This document shows positions 47,719 to 55,665 of a DNA stretch of 64,000 nt, one piece after another; positions within the stretch are counted from its first letter, which is position 1, and every line of letters begins with the position of its first letter. The position numbers were made by a program, and so were the translations under genes. Origin of the DNA: CAVTLG01 sp963802635 (GTDB taxonomy: Bacteria > Chloroflexota > Ktedonobacteria > Ktedonobacterales > Ktedonobacteraceae); NCBI GenBank assembly GCA_963802635.1, contig CAWDJJ010000003.1:1054001-1118000 (forward strand). The letters run 5' to 3'. The notes under the pieces were generated by a model. The model did no database searches, was not told where the DNA came from, and saw nothing but the letters and a program-made list of their open reading frames with translations.

Positions 47719-48894
47719 ATGGCCCTGACAATTGGAATTATCGGTCTCCCCCAGAGCGGGAAAACGACATTGTTTAACGCCCTCACAAAGGCTGGCGCGC
47801 CTGTGGGCGGCTACGCAACCAGCACCGTACAGGCAAATGTTGCTGTCGTACAAGTGCCAGATGCGCGCCTCCAGCCACTGGCCGATATCTTCAACCCCAA
47901 AAAGGTTACTCCGACGACCGTCGAATTTGTGGACGTGGCAGGCATGGGACAGGCAGTTCAGGCCGGTAAGGAAAAGCAAGGGCTGAGTGCTGAATTCCTG
48001 GGACATATTCGCAACGCTGATGCGCTGGCAATTGTATTGCGTACCTTCGCCAACGATAACGTGCCACACATCTACGATAGCATCGATCCTACGCGTGACC
48101 TGGATAGCCTTAACGCCGAGTTGACGCTCACTGATCTGGCCTCGGTCGAACGGCGTATCGAGCGTACAACGAAAGCAGCCAAATCTGGCGATAAGAAGTA
48201 TCAGCAAGAGCTAGAGATCCTGCGCCGTTTTCAAGATGGACTCAACGAATTGAAGCTGGTGAGTGACCTTGAACTATCACAACTGGACCACGCGCTCCTC
48301 AAAGAACTCTTTCTACTGACTGTCAAGCCGCGTATGTATGTCTTGAATGTCAGCGAAGATGTGCTTGGAGATGCGAACGCGCTCTTAGCACAGTTGGCAA
48401 CAACCGAGGATGTGTCAGAAAGCGGTTTGAGTCAGGAGTTGCAAGGCATCGCGCGCGTAGCTCGACGTGCTAGAAACGAGGGCGCAGAGGTTGTTGCTGT
48501 GTCAGCACGCCTGGAGGCTGAGCTAGCCGAACTGCCGGAAGATGATGCGCGCGAATACCTGGAAGCGCTTGGCCTGCCGCAGTTGGGAGCCGACCGGGTC
48601 ATCCAGGTTGGCTATCGCTTACTTAATCTGATTACCTTTCTGACAGCAGGCGAGGATGAGGTACGCGCATGGACCGTCACAAAAGGTGCAAAAGCGCCTG
48701 AGGCCGCAGGCAAGATTTACTCGGACATTGAGCGAGGATTTATACGCGCCGAAGTGACCAGCTTCGACGATTTTATGACGAGTGGAGGTTCTTTCGCTGC
48801 CGCAACGAAAAAAGGTGTGCTCCGTCTGGAAGGCAAAGAGTATGTTGTGCAGGATGGAGATATCGCCCATTTCCGCTTCAATGTTGGTAAATGA
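47719..48894 (+). CDS. ychF: Ribosome-binding ATPase/GTPase YchF (OBG family)
   Basis: 391 residues. The P-loop GLPQSGKTTLFNAL opens the G domain. FVDVAGMGQA is the switch II segment, where YchF proteins lack the usual catalytic Gln/His. A helical hairpin insertion (about 130-210) and a C-terminal TGS domain (about 300-385, ending in VVQDGDIAHFRFNVGK) complete the fold. YchF favours ATP, binds ribosomes and links translation to oxidative stress. The Q-S in the P-loop is a slight departure from the common NVGKST. A defective second copy lies at 51562. Confidence 0.93.
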   Translation: MALTIGIIGLPQSGKTTLFNALTKAGAPVGGYATSTVQANVAVVQVPDARLQPLADIFNPKKVTPTTVEFVDVAGMGQAVQAGKEKQGLSAEFLGHIRNADALAIVLRTFANDNVPHIYDSIDPTRDLDSLNAELTLTDLASVERRIERTTKAAKSGDKKYQQELEILRRFQDGLNELKLVSDLELSQLDHALLKELFLLTVKPRMYVLNVSEDVLGDANALLAQLATTEDVSESGLSQELQGIARVARRARNEGAEVVAVSARLEAELAELPEDDAREYLEALGLPQLGADRVIQVGYRLLNLITFLTAGEDEVRAWTVTKGAKAPEAAGKIYSDIERGFIRAEVTSFDDFMTSGGSFAAATKKGVLRLEGKEYVVQDGDIAHFRFNVGK

Positions 48895-48940
48895 CACAAC
48901 CTCACCGAATATATGGAGAAAATGTCAGAGAAACATGCAA

Positions 48941-49180
48941 TTACTCGTATTGCTTGATTAATTTATCGACCAGGCTACCTATCTCATGCCACACGTGATG
49001 CTGATAATCCAGCATGCGTGACTGGTTCAGGTCAAAATCGCGATTAGAAGCATCTTTCTTTGCATTTTCTGCAAATTTCTGTGAGAGCGCTAGCGTCTTC
49101 TCACCGCGACCATGCAAGTAAACTTCTAGCTCATGCAAATCTTTGAGCAACGTAGCCAACTTCTCTTCAGCATTGGGCAT
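48941..49180 (-). CDS. Small helical protein, 79 residues (copy 1)
   Basis: The predicted product is almost wholly helical and charged, with a heptad-like N-terminal half (EEKLATLLKDLHELEVYL) and a His/Asp-rich C-terminal half. GAGGGG lies 11 bp before the ATG. A copy differing at about two residues is at 52001. Both copies are intact although their neighbours are broken, which argues for a selected function. No family is recognised. Confidence 0.7.
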   Translation of the reverse strand: MPNAEEKLATLLKDLHELEVYLHGRGEKTLALSQKFAENAKKDASNRDFDLNQSRMLDYQHHVWHEIGSLVDKLIKQYE

Positions 49181-49245
49181 AACGTCAGTTCCCCCTCATC
49201 TCTAGTATGTTTATCTATCCTCACCATTGCCACTGGTAGCACACA

Positions 49246-49305
49246 TTACGCTTCATTCAGCTTGAGCGCATCCGCAAAACGATTGAAGAAAGGGATACGC
49301 GGCAT
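49246..49305 (-). pseudogene. Internally deleted ahpD-like remnant
   Basis: Encodes only MPRIP joined in frame to FFNRFADALKLNEA: the first five and last fourteen residues of the AhpD-like protein at 52533. The start context (GAGGAGA) and stop are kept, so a deletion of about 450 bp removed the whole catalytic centre. Confidence 0.8.
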
Positions 49306-49640
49306 ATATCTTCTCTCCTCATAAATTATTGATAATATGCGATGTTTGTTCTCTGTAGAAGAACAATGCTCCCTCATTATCTTTCCCGCTTTTCCCCCAA
49401 TTTCTTCTTCCCCTGTTTTTTCCCTTGCCATCCGCTTGTCTCTTGTTGTACACTATCTTCAGATTGCGCGTGATGAGCCACAAAGGAGACCATTGCCGAT
49501 GCCTAGGAGATCTACTAGACTTACCATGAGGGAAACTCTGGAGCACTGACGCAGCCCGCACAGACAACCTCGACCTCCCTGCGGGCCATTCCGACAATGT
49601 CTTAGCATGGCGGAACGACAACACCTCCGACCGGCGAGCT
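49306..49640. other. Upstream region of the repeat protein with copied ahpD promoter
   Basis: The first 70 bp match the region upstream of the second ahpD copy (53040-53112), including the TTGTTCT/AGAACAA palindrome at 49346-49366. The similarity ends near 49376. The rest is CT-rich and leads into the repeat-protein gene. Nothing else is seen. Confidence 0.5.
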
Positions 49641-51552
49641 ATGCAAGGCCCCTCTCCCTCTGCGGGCCGTTCTCGCACCTCCATCAATGACGTTCTCCGA
49701 AACCCCAGCCAGTTTACTTCCACCTCAGGAGATCAGCCCTCCTCTGATGTCTCTCTTCTTGCCCCTCAACCACAACGTCCCACTGGCGGCATCCACTACC
49801 GTTTCTACGAGAACCGTGTAGAGCAAGCCCCATACAATGGGGACCAACCTCCTGCCGCACCCCTAAACCTTCCCCTCCGATTAGTAAGTCCTCCTAGTGG
49901 AAATATCTACGACAAACACTACCTAAAGACTCACGCACTGTTTGCAAACCAGCTCCAAGAGATAAGAGGACCAGAGAAGAAGGCACCAGCCACACGCCAC
50001 ATCAAGCAGGTAGAGAATCATGGAGCAAACACCCATGGCCTCACAAATAAGACTCCAAATGCATCAGAACGCAACGCACAGTATAAGCAGAGCAAGGGAA
50101 AAGTCAACGATGCTACTAGTAAAAAGATGAAGAGCACAGAGACACAAGAAATGCGTGACTATCTGCAACAAACGTATGGGATAGAGGTCCCATTGAAAGA
50201 AAAAGGGAGAGTACCCTACCGCCTTCAGTCCGCTGCATCAGTACTTATGGTGGCAAAGGAGATGGACCCTGACCTCGATGTGGATGCTGTGAGAAGGGCA
50301 TTAGGTATATCCTCATCCTCTCAAGCTGTGCAAAGCCCTGATGCCCCACTCCCTGGCATCCACTACCATTTCTACGAGAACCGTGTAGAGCAAGCCCCAT
50401 ACGATAGGGACCAACCTCCTGCCGCACCCCTAGACCTTCCCCTCCGATTAGCAAGTCCTCCTAGTGGCAATATCTATGATAAACACTACCCAAAGGCTCA
50501 CCCAGAGTTTGCAAACCAACTCAAAGAGATAAGAGGACCAGAGAAGAAGGCACCAGCCGCACGCCACATCATGCATGCAGAGAATCATGGAGCAAACACC
50601 CATGGCCTCACAAATGAGACTCCAAATGCATTAAAACGCAAAGCACAGTATAGGCAGATGATCAGTAAACAACACAGTAATAATACTAATGACAAAGTGA
50701 GACGCACAGAGACACGCACAGAGACAAAAAAAATGCGTGACTATCTGCAACAAACGTATGGGATAGAAGTCCAATTGAACGAAAAAGGGAGAGTACCCTA
50801 CCGCCTTCAGTCCGCTGAAGCAGTACTTATGGTGGCAAAGGAGATGCAGTCCGACCTCGATGTGGGTGCTGTGAGAAAGGCATTAGGTATATCCTCATCT
50901 GAACATAAGGATAAGAATAAGAAGAGGAGAAAGCCTGAGAGCAACACTATCCCCTCCGATGAACATAAGAATAAGAAGAGAAAGCCTGAGAGCAACACTA
51001 TCCCCTCCGATGTCAGACATCCCGGCAACTCCGACACAGAGAACCCGACAGGCTCCGTGGCCGACTCCCTTTCCTCTAGCCATCTCGACAGTTCCCCCTA
51101 CTCCCAGAGCGACTTCCCTAGCCCTCTCGGCAACCCCGACACAGAGAACCCGACAGGCTCCGTGGCCGACTCCCTTTCCTCTAGCCATCTCGACAGTTCC
51201 CTCTACTCCTCGAGCCACTTCTCTAGCCCTTCCGGCAACCCCGACACAGAGAACCCGACAGGCTCTGTGGCCCGACTCCCCTTCCTCTAGCCATCTCGAC
51301 AGTTCCCTCCACTCCCTGAGCGACTTCCCTAGCCCTCCCGGCAACCTCGACATTGAGAACCCCGTGAGCTACTTCTCCACCTTTAGCGATCTCAACGCCC
51401 CCAACTCACAGGGCAATATAACTGCCATGTCTGGCTTCTCCCCTACCAGCCTTCTCCACGGCTCCGACGCCGAGGACGATACAGACCGCATGAGTCACTT
51501 TCCCGATCTGAGTGACTTCATCCCCTTCGTGCCTGACGACCTGGAGAAATAA
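49641..51552 (+). CDS. Hypothetical protein with two long tandem repeats and Ser/Pro-rich tail (frameshifted)
   Basis: About 637 residues when one extra C near 51272 is removed; otherwise the frame stops at 51290. Two copies of a module of about 185 residues (starting near 49 and 239) contain GIHYRFYENRVEQAPY, SPPSGNIYDKHY, ENHGANTHGLTN and a helical end, RDYLQQTYGIEVPLKEKGRVPYRLQS. A Lys-rich spacer and three Ser/Pro-rich units of about 37 residues (SDTENPTGSVADSLSSSHLD) follow. The C-terminus is acidic. No signal peptide or known domain. It sits exactly between the two copies of the ychF-ahpD region. Confidence 0.6.
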
Positions 51553-51561
51553 CTTCTCTGC

Positions 51562-51954
51562 CACAAAGGCTGGCGCGCCAGTGGGTGGCTACGCAACCAG
51601 CACCGTACAGGCAAATGTTGCTGTCGTACAAGTGCCAGATGCACGCCTCCAGCCACTGGCCGATATCTTCAACCCCAAAAAGGTTACGCCGACGACTGTC
51701 GAATTTGTGGACGTGGCAGGTATGGGACAGGCAGCCCAGGCCGGTAAGGAAAAACAAGGGCTAAGCGCCAAATTCCTGGGACATATCCGCAACGCTGACG
51801 CGCTAGCAATTGTATTGCGTACCTTTGCCAATGATAACGTGCCGCACATCTACAATAGCATCGATCCTACGCGTGACCTGGATGGCCTTAAGGCAAAGAG
51901 TATGTCGTGCAGGATGGAGATATCGCCCATTTTCGCTTTAATGTTGGTAAATGA
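51562..51954 (+). pseudogene. ychF: Truncated, internally deleted ychF copy
   Basis: Near-identical to ychF codons 20-133 (AGAPVGGYATSTVQANV onward) and then, after a deletion of about 720 bp, to its last 22 codons. The P-loop, helical insertion and most of the TGS domain are gone, and the two parts are joined out of frame. It begins 10 bp after the stop of the repeat-protein gene. Confidence 0.88.
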
Positions 51955-52000
51955 CACAACCTCGCCGAATATATGGAGAACATGCCAGAGAAACATGCGC

Positions 52001-52240
52001 CTATTCGTATTGCTTGATTAACTTATCAACCAAGCTACCTATCTCATGCCATACGTGATGCTGATAATCCAGCATACGCGACTGATTCAGGTCAAAATCG
52101 CGATTAGAAGCATCTTTCTTTGCATTTTCTGTGAATCTCTGTGAGAGCGCGAGTGTCTTCTCACCACGACCATGCAAGTAAACTTCTAGTTCGTGCAAAT
52201 CTTTGAGCAACGTAGCCAGCTTCTCCTCAGCGTTGGGCAT
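52001..52240 (-). CDS. Small helical protein, 79 residues (copy 2)
   Basis: Identical to the product at 48941 except for about two positions (Lys35 to Arg, Ala37 to Thr by eye). Same spacing to the ychF end and the same GGGGAA upstream signal. Kept intact in both copies of the duplicated segment. Function unknown. Confidence 0.7.
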   Translation of the reverse strand: MPNAEEKLATLLKDLHELEVYLHGRGEKTLALSQRFTENAKKDASNRDFDLNQSRMLDYQHHVWHEIGSLVDKLIKQYE

Positions 52241-52264
52241 AACGTCAATTCCCCTTTATCTCTA

Positions 52265-52315
52265 GTACCCATATACGTTCAGAAATGCACATTTCTCATC
52301 TGAACGCAAGGCAGG
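52265..52315 (+). repeat. Dispersed structured repeat, copy 4 (short)
   Basis: TACCCATA flank, then CGTTCAGA pairing with TCTGAACG: a compensatory A-T to G-C change relative to CATTCAGA/TCTGAATG in the other copies. The inner stem is AGAAATG-CA-CATTTCT. The first hairpin is absent. Confidence 0.7.
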
Positions 52316-52350
52316 ATAGCTTGTTGGGTGGGCATCCTGTTTTTGCAAAC

Positions 52351-52490
52351 GGGTAGGGGCGGCGCTTGCCTCCGCCCCACAGGCCGTCCCAGGCACATCC
52401 AGGGCGCACGCGAGGAGCGCCCCTACCCGTTTGCTCCTGCCTCTGCTCAACCGGTCAGGTGCTCCAGCACAAAAAAACGACGGACATCCT
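52351..52490 (+). repeat. Dispersed GC-rich inverted-repeat element, copy 3
   Basis: Nearly identical over 140 bp to 25134-25274, including the GGGTAGGGGC/GCCCCTACCC ends and the trailing GTTTGCTCCTGCCTCTGC segment. Absent from the other copy of the duplicated ychF-ahpD region, so it inserted after the duplication or was lost there. Confidence 0.75.
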
Positions 52491-52532
52491 AGCATGTTTG
52501 TCTATCCTCGCCATTGCCATTGGCAGCACACA

Positions 52533-53039
52533 TTACGCTTCATTCAGCTTGAGTGCATCCGCAAAGCGATTGAAGAAATTGAACAGACCAATAACCGTTG
52601 TGATCTCTACTAACTCACCATCGTCAAATTGCGCCTGCAACTCGTCCCAGAGGTCCTCGCCCACGTCCTGGGCGCTGGTGGTCATAATTTCGGCGTAGCG
52701 CAGCGCCACCAACTCGCGATCAGTGAAGAGATGGCGGTGTTCATCAATGTGATAGAGCGCATCCAGTAGCGCTTCACTGACCCCCATCTGCCTTGCCAAG
52801 GCAGTATGAGCAGCCATTCAGTAGTAGCAGTGGTTCACCTGCGAAACACGGATCGCCAGCAACTCTTTCAGCTTTGGCTCAACCGTCCCGCCACGCATAG
52901 CAGCCTCTAACAGCTCCATCGTATGCTGCATAAGTGCTGGGCGATGCCCTAGCGTCCGAAAGAGCGTCGACATTGTCGCGAAACTCGCGCTATCGACAGC
53001 CGGTAACTGCACCGAATTGTCGGGAGGGATACGCGGCAT
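52533..53039 (-). CDS. AhpD-like peroxidase with TGA at the second Cys of CxxC (candidate selenoprotein)
   Basis: A 168-residue carboxymuconolactone decarboxylase/AhpD-family protein if the in-frame TGA at 52818-52820 is read through. The motif is C71-Y-Y-U74 followed by MAAH78, where relatives have CxxCxxxH and the second Cys is the peroxidatic nucleophile. A perfect 7-bp hairpin (CTGCCTT-GGC-AAGGCAG, 52788-52804) begins 13 nt after the TGA, with G in the loop, as in bacterial SECIS elements. KLKELLAIRVSQVN before and LWDELQAQFDDGELVEITTVIGLFN after are family-typical. GAGGAG precedes the ATG. A simple TGC-to-TGA nonsense change is the alternative. Confidence 0.7.
52788..52804 (-). promoter_or_regulatory. 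SECIS-like hairpin after the ahpD TGA
   Basis: On the coding strand, CTGCCTT-GGC-AAGGCAG: 7 bp stem, 3-nt loop starting with GG. Its loop lies about 20 nt downstream of the TGA, inside the range described for bacterial SECIS elements (roughly 16-37 nt). It could also arise by chance from the codons TALARQM. Confidence 0.45.
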
Positions 53040-53079
53040 ATCTCTATCTCCTCAATAACTTATTGGTGATATGCGATGT

Positions 53080-53100
53080 TTGTTCTCTGTGGGAGAACAA
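53080..53100. promoter_or_regulatory. Palindrome upstream of the ahpD-like gene
   Basis: TTGTTCTC-TGTGG-GAGAACAA, 8-bp arms, about 40 bp upstream of the ahpD start. The equivalent site in the other copy (49346-49366) keeps 7 pairs. It is a candidate operator for a peroxide- or redox-sensing regulator; no regulator gene is adjacent. Confidence 0.45.
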
Positions 53101-53170
53101 TGCTCCTCACTATTATAGCAGACGCTGAACAGTGCGCCATCAAGCCCTTGTCGTGGAAACCGAGCTATTC

Positions 53171-53210
53171 GGAGAGTCTCAGATCAGACACGCCATCGCT
53201 GAGACTCTCT
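53171..53210. other. Long inverted repeat in the putative array leader
   Basis: GGAGAGTCTCAG and CTGAGACTCTCT pair over 12 bp (one G-T) around a 16-nt loop. It lies between the ahpD promoter and the first CRISPR-like repeat, in a 310-bp gap without genes. It could be a terminator without a T run or a regulatory site. Confidence 0.5.
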
Positions 53211-53350
53211 GAACACGCCAGAGGGGGCGTGACAAGGAATGAGGGTAGAGAATGACCGCATGGAACTCGATGAAATACCCTCCCCAAAAAAGAGACGCTC
53301 GGAAACGCTTGCATAAAGCGGATTCTCATGCTATGCTACAACGGTAGCTC

Positions 53351-53751
53351 TTTAAAGGGATATATGCCTGCTTGCAGGTTTGTAACGAATTTACCCCAAT
53401 AAACCCATCTGCCGCTGCAAGACTTTAAAGGGACTTATGCCTGCCAGCAGGTTTGTAACGGCCATCTGAAGCAGTAGGGGCAGAAGCAAAAGCACATCCT
53501 TTAAAGGGGAAAAAGCCTGCCAGCAGGTTTGTAACAGATGTGGCACGAGAGCAGCATCACGTTGCCAGTCAAAAAGGTGGTGGTCCTGCCAGCAGGTTTG
53601 TAACAGCCCAGAAGGAAACGCTGTCGTATAATTTGGCGACTTTAAAGGGAGTAATGCCTGCCAGCAGGTTTGTAACATAATGGGGAACTCAGACAGCGCC
53701 GAGCTTAGCGCCGTCTTTAAAGGGGAAAATGCCTGCTTGCAGGTTTGTAAC
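53351..53751 (+). CRISPR. CRISPR-like array, left part (6 repeats)
   Basis: Repeats of 36 bp, TTTAAAGGGnnnnATGCCTGCC followed by AGCAGGTTTGTAAC, start at 53351, 53424, 53500, 53569, 53641 and 53716, separated by unique spacers of 37, 40, 33, 36 and 39 bp. The CCTG/CAGG core can form a hairpin. Repeat 4 has a diverged first half. Positions 10-13 vary (ATAT, ACTT, GAAA, AGTA), more than in a typical active array. No cas gene is in the window. The array continues at 55411 beyond an insertion sequence. Confidence 0.7.
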
Positions 53752-53787
53752 TCTCCGCCGACCAAAACCTCAACGAGAATCTTCTTA

Positions 53788-55404
53788 GGCATGGTTCAAA
53801 ATGAGGTTGAACCACTGTGACAATTGGCGAAAAAGTTGCCAAAAGAATCCCTGAGAGATACGGTGTAAAAACCAAAACGAACACCACTTTCAGGGAGGAA
53901 ACATGAAGCATTGTAGCACAGTGGACCAGCGAGTGCAGTGGGTCAGTCAATTGCTGGTAGATACGCGACCACATGGGTTGGTAAGTGAGTTGAGTCACAC
54001 GAATCAGGTCTCGCGTCAGACCTTGTATCGCTGGAAAGAGAAAGGAGAGCAAGCCTTGCAAGCGGCCTTGGAAGACAAACGCATCACCGCCAAACCAAGC
54101 ATCCCAATCCATCTTCTGGTTTTGACGCTGTTGATCGAAACGCATGCGAGTTATCGGAACATCCAAGCCAACCTGAAGAAACTGCATGGCATCCACATCA
54201 GTTTGGGGAGCATTAGCAGTGTGATCCAGGAAGCAGGGCAACGTGCTCAAAAGTGGTTGAGTCAGCAACAAGCACAGACGCCGCGTGCATTGGCACTGGA
54301 CGAGCAATACAGTAGTCAAAGAGGAAAAGCCTATCTCAATGTGATTGATGTGCACAGTGGGCAAGTCTGGGCCACCGTGCCGCCAGTCGCAGTGGATGGA
54401 GAAAGCTGGACCTTGGTCTGGTGGTATTTGCAGGAACAAGGACTCAAGAGCGACTGCACCGTGAGTGATGGAGGAAGTGCGATCCACGAGGCATTGAGCC
54501 AGGTTCACTGCTTGGAGAGCCACCAACGTGATGTCTGGCATGTGTTCCAACTTGCCTCTCAAGTTCAGGGACGACTGGACCGAGTCCCTCAAACAGGCCC
54601 AGGACCGTCTGCCTGTGATCCAGCGACAAGCCCAACGAGTGGCCCAGGGCCAAAAAGTCCGAGGAAGGGCTCCAAAAGCCGATGTAGCCGAGCATCAGGC
54701 GCTGATTGAGCGGATGAACTACCTCACTTCGGGGGTTCGTTATTTGTTGAAGGAACTGCACACCCTTTTGGAGGTTGTCGTGCTCAGTGCCGCTCCGCAA
54801 GCAGGCATTCTCACCAGTCAGGTTCGTCACGCTGAAATCGAAACCGTGCTGGTTCTGCTGGAAGAGCTTGAAACGCAGGTATCTCCAGCTTTGCAGAAGG
54901 AAATCCAAACGCTCAGCAAACATCTCCGTTTGGCACTTGGGCCTATTCTGCTGTTTGCACGGAAACTTGACGAGGTGCAACGGCTGGCATGTGAGCAACT
55001 GGGATCGCAAGCTGTCCATCTGTTGGCATGGGCATGGCTGCGTCGTGGCGTGCTTGATCTGACGACCACTGATCTGGTGAAAAGTGTTGAACCAGCCTGG
55101 CAAGCGGTGGCGCAGCAATTGTTCTCTGCCTGGGATCTCGCTGTTCGTGCCAGCAGTGTGGTTGAAAACTGGCACAGTATTGTTCGCCCGCATCTGGCTG
55201 TACATCGCACCCTTTCTGCTGGGATGCTGGCTTTGTTGGCAGTTTGGCATAATCATCATGTGGCTCCACGAGGGCCTCATCTTGGTTTCTCTCCTGTCCA
55301 ACGGACCGAACCTATCCTGCCGAAGATGGATTGGCTCACCGCTCTGGGCTACCAAGCCCTGGCTGCTTGATCGTTCAATCTGTCACATTCATTTGAACCA
55401 TGCC
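53788..55404 (+). mobile_element. Insertion sequence (1617 bp) inside an array spacer
   Basis: Terminal inverted repeats GGCATGGTTCAAA (left) and TTTGAACCATGCC (right) bound a single transposase gene. A 3-bp TTA flanks both ends (53785-53787 and 55405-55407) as a target duplication. Removing the element and one TTA leaves a 39-bp spacer, which fits the neighbouring spacers of 33-40 bp. The family is not assigned with confidence. Confidence 0.85.
53903..55370 (+). pseudogene. DDE transposase of the insertion sequence (frameshifted)
   Basis: Two overlapping frames (53903-54709 and 54528-55370) together give about 480 residues. The first has a helix-turn-helix (HTNQVSRQTLYRWKEKG) and LALDEQYSSQRG with the first catalytic Asp, then TVSDGGSAIHEAL with the second. 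The other frame supplies the rest, including VVENWHSIVRPH with a likely catalytic Glu. The switch must occur near 54560-54600. A +1 programmed shift is conceivable, but no classical slippery site is seen, so a disabling indel is more likely. Confidence 0.8.
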
Positions 55405-55410
55405 TTAGCG

Positions 55411-55665
55411 TTTAAAGGGACTTATGCCTGCCAGCAGGTTTGTAACTTTGGATTATCCATCCTCTTCAAAAGCTCCTTCAGACTTTAAAGGGGAATATGC
55501 CTGCCAGCAGGTTTGTAACCTAAGATTGACTCTACGGATGCCGATTTTTGTTATCGCTTTAAAGGGACTTATGCTTGCCAGCAGGTTTGTAACGATCAAT
55601 AGTCATTTGCGTGAATGGATAGGTTGTACTTTAAAGGGGAATATGCCTGCCAGCAGGTTTGAAAT
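55411..55665 (+). CRISPR. CRISPR-like array, right part (4 repeats)
   Basis: Repeats start at 55411, 55484, 55558 and 55630 with spacers of 37, 38 and 36 bp. The final repeat ends GTTTGAAAT instead of GTTTGTAAC; a degenerate terminal repeat usually marks the leader-distal end, so the leader should lie to the left (before 53351). Middle bases alternate ACTT, GAAT, ACTT, GAAT. Confidence 0.7.

Noticed and set aside
53391..53792. 133-codon minus-strand frame
   Set aside because: It is the complement of array repeats (recurring LQTCWQ) and spacers; no start signal and no protein-like composition.
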